Notes under the pieces: generated by a model
What the model was told of the DNA's origin: nothing
Seen by the model: the letters and a program-made list of their open reading frames with translations, nothing else
Database searches by the model: none
From: a virus
IMG/VR virus record: IMGVR_UViG_3300007539_000219
Coordinates: 1 to 24,206 of that record
DNA: 24,206 bases
Strand: one strand, 5' to 3'
Translations under genes and position numbers: made by a program
Shown: positions 21,362 to 24,206 of the stretch, one piece after another
Layout: each line of letters opens with the position of its first letter
Position numbering within the stretch: position 1 is the stretch's first letter

Positions 21362-23221
21362 ATGGACAAAAGCAATCAGATCCTTAGTGATATTGTTGTA
21401 TTCAACAAGTATGCTAAGTACGTAGCAGGAGAAGAGAGAAGGGAAACCTGGAATGAAATAGTTGACAGGTACGTCAACATGATGAAGAAAAGGTATCCCA
21501 AGTTGAAGGATGATATAGAAAAGAATGCAAAGTTCATATATGACAAGAAGGTTCTGATGTCTATGAGAGCAGCTCAGTTTTCTGGAGCAGCTATCGAGAA
21601 ATCAGAGTCGAGAGTATATAACTGTGCATATCTACCTATTGATGATTATCGTGCATTCAGCGAAACTATGTTCTTATTGCTTGGAGGTACAGGTGTTGGA
21701 TACTCTGTACAAAGAGACCATGTAAATCAGCTCCCTGAGATTCATAAACCTAAGAAAAAGCAGAAGTATCTTGTAGGCGATTCTATTGAAGGATGGGCAG
21801 ATGCTGTCCGTCATCTTATGTCAGCATATTTTGGATTCAGAAAGACAAAACCTGTGTTTGACTTTAGTGACATCAGACCTAAAGGAGCAAGATTAGTAAC
21901 TGCTGGAGGTAAAGCACCTGGACCTGAACCTCTTAAGAAATGCTTGTTTAATCTTGAACTTATGTTAGACCGCAAAGAAGATGGTGAAAAACTATCTCCT
22001 ATAGAAGTACACGATATTATCTGTCACATTGCAGATGCTGTACTTGCTGGTGGTATTCGTAGAGCTGCACTTATTTCTTTGTTCTCTGCAGATGATGATG
22101 AGATGATAGCATGTAAGAGTGGTGCATGGTGGGAAAATAATCCTCAACGTGGACGAGCTAACAACAGTGCTGTACTTCTGCGTCATAGGATCACTAAAGA
22201 GTTCTTTGTAGATCTTTGGAAGAAGATTGAAAACAGTGGTAGCGGAGAACCTGGTACATATCTTAGTAATGATAAAGATTGGGGAACTAATCCTTGTTGT
22301 GAGATTGCACTAAGACCGTTTCAGTTCTGCAATCTTACAGAGATAAATGCAGGAGATGTTGTAGACCAGCTTGATCTTAATGACAGATCGAGAGCTGCTT
22401 CTTTCTTTGGAACACTACAGGCAGGGTTTACTAACTTTCATTATCTAAGACCTATCTGGAGAGAGACCACTGAAAAGGATGCTCTTGTAGGTGTAGGTAT
22501 GACAGGTATCTGTAACGGAGCTGTATACGATCTTGATCTTGAAGAAGCTGCAGGTATTGCTATAGAAGCTAACTACGAAACAGCTAGAAGTATAGGTATC
22601 AATCCTGCTGCTCGTATAACTACAGTAAAGCCAAGCGGTACTACATCCTGTGTAGTAGGTACGTCATCAGGTATACATGCATGGCACTCTAAGTATTACA
22701 TCAGACGCATGCAATGCAGTAAGGATGAAGCATTATATCAGTATCTTGCGATCAACCATCCTGAACTTGTAGAAGATATGACACTTATTCCTAACTCTGC
22801 AGTCATTGAGATTCCTCAGAAAGCTCCAGATACTGCAACTCTTCGTGAGGACGAGACAGCATTAGAAATGCTTGAGCGTGTTCAGCGTTGGAATATGCAG
22901 TGGGTAAAGCAAGGTCATATTCATGGTCGTAATACTCATAACGTATCTGCCACTGTATCAGTAAAACCTGATGAATGGGAAGGTATTGTAGAATGGATGT
23001 GGGAAAATAAAGATACTTTTAACGGTCTTTCTGTTCTTCCTTATGACGGTGGTACTTATGTACAGGCTCCTTTTGAAGAGATAACTGAAGAAGAGTTTGA
23101 CAAAAGGTACTCTGCACTTTCTGAAGTAGATCTTACTAAGGTAGTAGAGATCGATGATAACACTGATCTTTCAAATGAAATCGCTTGTAGTGGAGGTTCA
23201 TGTGAGGTCGTAAACTTATAA
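21362..23221 (+). CDS. nrdJ: Class II (adenosylcobalamin-dependent) ribonucleotide reductase, monomeric type
   Basis: Reduces ribonucleotides to deoxyribonucleotides using B12. The five cysteines of the RTPR mechanism are in place: Cys88 (VYNCAYLP), Cys312 in NPCCEIAL (with Asn310 and Glu314), Cys323 in FCNLTE eleven residues later, and Cys609/Cys614 in ACSGGSCE at the C-terminus (C-x4-C). The spacing follows the Lactobacillus enzyme (C408/C419, C731/C736). The KPSGTTSCVVGTSSGIHAWH segment is also characteristic. At 619 residues it is shorter than the ~739-residue Lactobacillus enzyme, and it needs no NrdB partner. It works without oxygen-dependent radical formation, which suits a host living with variable or no oxygen and access to cobalamin. 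Confidence 0.9.
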   Translation: MDKSNQILSDIVVFNKYAKYVAGEERRETWNEIVDRYVNMMKKRYPKLKDDIEKNAKFIYDKKVLMSMRAAQFSGAAIEKSESRVYNCAYLPIDDYRAFSETMFLLLGGTGVGYSVQRDHVNQLPEIHKPKKKQKYLVGDSIEGWADAVRHLMSAYFGFRKTKPVFDFSDIRPKGARLVTAGGKAPGPEPLKKCLFNLELMLDRKEDGEKLSPIEVHDIICHIADAVLAGGIRRAALISLFSADDDEMIACKSGAWWENNPQRGRANNSAVLLRHRITKEFFVDLWKKIENSGSGEPGTYLSNDKDWGTNPCCEIALRPFQFCNLTEINAGDVVDQLDLNDRSRAASFFGTLQAGFTNFHYLRPIWRETTEKDALVGVGMTGICNGAVYDLDLEEAAGIAIEANYETARSIGINPAARITTVKPSGTTSCVVGTSSGIHAWHSKYYIRRMQCSKDEALYQYLAINHPELVEDMTLIPNSAVIEIPQKAPDTATLREDETALEMLERVQRWNMQWVKQGHIHGRNTHNVSATVSVKPDEWEGIVEWMWENKDTFNGLSVLPYDGGTYVQAPFEEITEEEFDKRYSALSEVDLTKVVEIDDNTDLSNEIACSGGSCEVVNL

Positions 23222-23224
23222 GTT

Positions 23225-23371
23225 ATGTTTGATGATAAAGATTGGGAATTAAGTATAGGTATAAAACCTATGATTCTTTTTGGATATAGATCCTACGAGA
23301 ATCCAGATGTTACCTATTATGCATTTTACTTTGCTTTTATTGATATATGCCTTGCGGTGTATGAAGAATAG
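23225..23371 (+). CDS. Small aromatic-rich protein, 48 aa
   Basis: ATG 23225 lies four bases after the reductase stop, and the frame ends at TAG 23369-23371. The second half (ENPDVTYYAFYFAFIDICLAV) is aromatic and hydrophobic and could be a membrane segment or a beta-sheet core. The first half (DDKDWELSIGIKPMILFGYR) looks beta-like. The ending overlaps the next start in ATGAAGAATAG, which supports it as real. Function unknown. Confidence 0.55.
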   Translation: MFDDKDWELSIGIKPMILFGYRSYENPDVTYYAFYFAFIDICLAVYEE

Positions 23372-23783
23372 TAAGAACACTAATAAAATATATCAAGCAC
23401 TGATAGTCATACTATTGGTGCTTGTTATTTTATTGAGTAATCAATTAGATAAACTTAAAAACACTATGGAAATAAAATATAAATATTACAAACCCCTGGA
23501 TTCCAGGTTAACAATCAAGCCTTCTAACATAGACGGTCTTGGTTTATTTGCAGTTACAGATATAGAAGCTGGAGAAGTTCTCGGAATATCACATGTATAT
23601 GATGAGAGATTCAAGGATCGTTTTATCAGAACACCTCTTGGTGGATTTATCAATCATTCAGAAGATCCTAATCTTGAAGCTGTAATAGATGGTGACTACA
23701 GGTATGTAAAGACGATTAAAGATGTTGAAGATGGCGAAGAGCTTACTCTATTGTATAACCTTTATAATTTAGGAAATGAGTAA
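23361..23783 (+). CDS. SET-domain protein with possible N-terminal membrane anchor, 140 aa
   Basis: Candidate protein lysine methyltransferase. The SET core is visible: GLGLFAVTDIEAGEVLG (59-75), GGFINHSEDPNLE (94-106) with the AdoMet-binding Asn-His-Ser, and ELTLLYNLY (127-135) with a candidate catalytic Tyr. I choose ATG 23361, coupled to the previous stop. It adds residues 10-26 (YQALIVILLVLVILLSN), a membrane helix. Starting at ATG 23466 would give a soluble 105-aa SET protein instead. A longer frame from 23280 runs inside the upstream gene and is rejected. SET proteins are best known for methylating histone lysines; the target here is unknown. Confidence 0.72.
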   Translation: MKNSKNTNKIYQALIVILLVLVILLSNQLDKLKNTMEIKYKYYKPLDSRLTIKPSNIDGLGLFAVTDIEAGEVLGISHVYDERFKDRFIRTPLGGFINHSEDPNLEAVIDGDYRYVKTIKDVEDGEELTLLYNLYNLGNE

Positions 23784-24084
23784 GTGTTACTACTGTGGAA
23801 TGACCAATGGTAGACACCTTAAAGGATGGTGTCCTATTGTATCTGCTGATCCTAAAATGGTAGAAGTAGATGATTATAGCAAAGCATGTAATATCACTAA
23901 GGGTATAATCAAAGACCTTATAGACTCTGACAAGAAAGGAGTTGAGGAATATGGTACTACTGTAGACCGTAAAGATTATAATCTTAAAGATTGGTTACAA
24001 CATGCTTATGAGGAAACCCTGGATACTGCAAAATATCTTGCAGCAGCTATTAATAAACTTGAAGACCAAAACAAAGATGAGTGA
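23776..24084 (+). CDS. MazG-like helical protein with N-terminal zinc-knuckle, 102 aa
   Basis: The N-terminus KCYYCGMTNGRHLKGWCP has a C-x2-C pair followed by His and Cys, like a small zinc knuckle. The rest (KKGVEEYGTTVDRKDYNLKD, then HAYEETLDTAKYLAAAI) matches a phage all-alpha segment whose EETLD and YL pattern resembles MazG-type pyrophosphohydrolases. The first metal-binding EExxE helix is not obvious, so activity is uncertain. It overlaps the SET gene by eight bases. Confidence 0.6.
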   Translation: MSKCYYCGMTNGRHLKGWCPIVSADPKMVEVDDYSKACNITKGIIKDLIDSDKKGVEEYGTTVDRKDYNLKDWLQHAYEETLDTAKYLAAAINKLEDQNKDE

Positions 24085-24206
24085 AGAAAAATTGATATCG
24101 CATCTATGTTCTAAAATAGAAGAGTATAGATCTGACTCAGAATATAACGAAGGGGTCAGAAGGGGATTGGCAATAGCTATTGCTAATATTAAGAATATAA
24201 CTGACG
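24077..24206 (+). CDS. N-terminal part of an unidentified protein (3' truncated)
   Basis: ATG 24077 overlaps the previous stop and the frame is open to the window edge (43 codons). The visible part is helical and charged (EEKLISHLCSKIEEYRSDSE, then VRRGLAIAIANIKN). No domain can be recognised from this fragment. Confidence 0.6.
   Translation, partial: MSEEKLISHLCSKIEEYRSDSEYNEGVRRGLAIAIANIKNITD

Noticed and set aside
23280-23360. Extra N-terminus of the SET protein from 23280
   Set aside because: It overlaps the coupled 48-aa gene in another frame; the start at 23361 overlaps that gene's stop as is usual here.
1-24206. CRISPR array or insertion sequence
   Set aside because: No regularly spaced repeats, no transposase motifs and no terminal inverted repeats with target duplications were seen.

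Overview
The window reads as one co-directional stretch of a tailed-bacteriophage genome. All supported genes are on the + strand, most of them overlap by 1-70 bases or abut, and the recognisable products form a viral DNA replication, recombination and nucleotide-metabolism set. An AT-rich sequence, starts preceded by A-rich leaders rather than strong Shine-Dalgarno boxes, and several protein types familiar from phages of Bacteroidota suggest a host in that phylum. This is an inference: no capsid, tail or terminase gene is in view. TAA, TAG and TGA all act as stops, so the code looks standard.

Layout. Bases 1-771 are looser than the rest: the end of one gene, a 268-base gap with strong RNA-like dyads, one small ORF, and a second gap holding a long imperfect hairpin. 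The two genes share a 16-base motif (15/16 identical) at their stop codons. Bases 772-4609 hold about a dozen small hypothetical genes, including several tiny membrane proteins. Bases 4606-13172 are the replication core: family B DNA polymerase, SF2 helicase, a possible loader, DnaB-type helicase, Sak4-like ATPase, putative SSB, DnaG-like primase and Holliday-junction-resolvase-like nuclease, followed by a secreted 3D-domain protein.

Bases 13450-16748 are the most interesting part: a ubiquitin-like beta-grasp protein, a candidate E2 (HSH...CLG), a JAMM/JAB protease with a perfect motif, and an E1/ThiF-like adenylating enzyme, in that order. This order matches bacterial Bil (BilABCD) defence operons and resembles PRTRC cassettes, but here it sits inside a phage replication module. 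A hairpin separates the ubiquitin-like gene from the three enzyme genes. An unknown 151-aa gene follows, then a RecB-type exonuclease that would partner Sak4 and SSB, an unknown 262-aa gene and a uracil-DNA glycosylase variant.

Bases 19743-24206 hold small unknown genes, one of which appears frameshifted at an A8 run, a MazG-like pyrophosphohydrolase, a monomeric class II (B12-dependent) ribonucleotide reductase, a small SET-domain protein with a possible membrane anchor, a second MazG-like helical protein with a zinc-binding-like N-terminus, and a gene running off the edge. Together the window encodes a near-complete replisome, recombination enzymes, dNTP supply, and two eukaryote-like protein-modification activities (Ubl conjugation and SET methylation) of unknown target.
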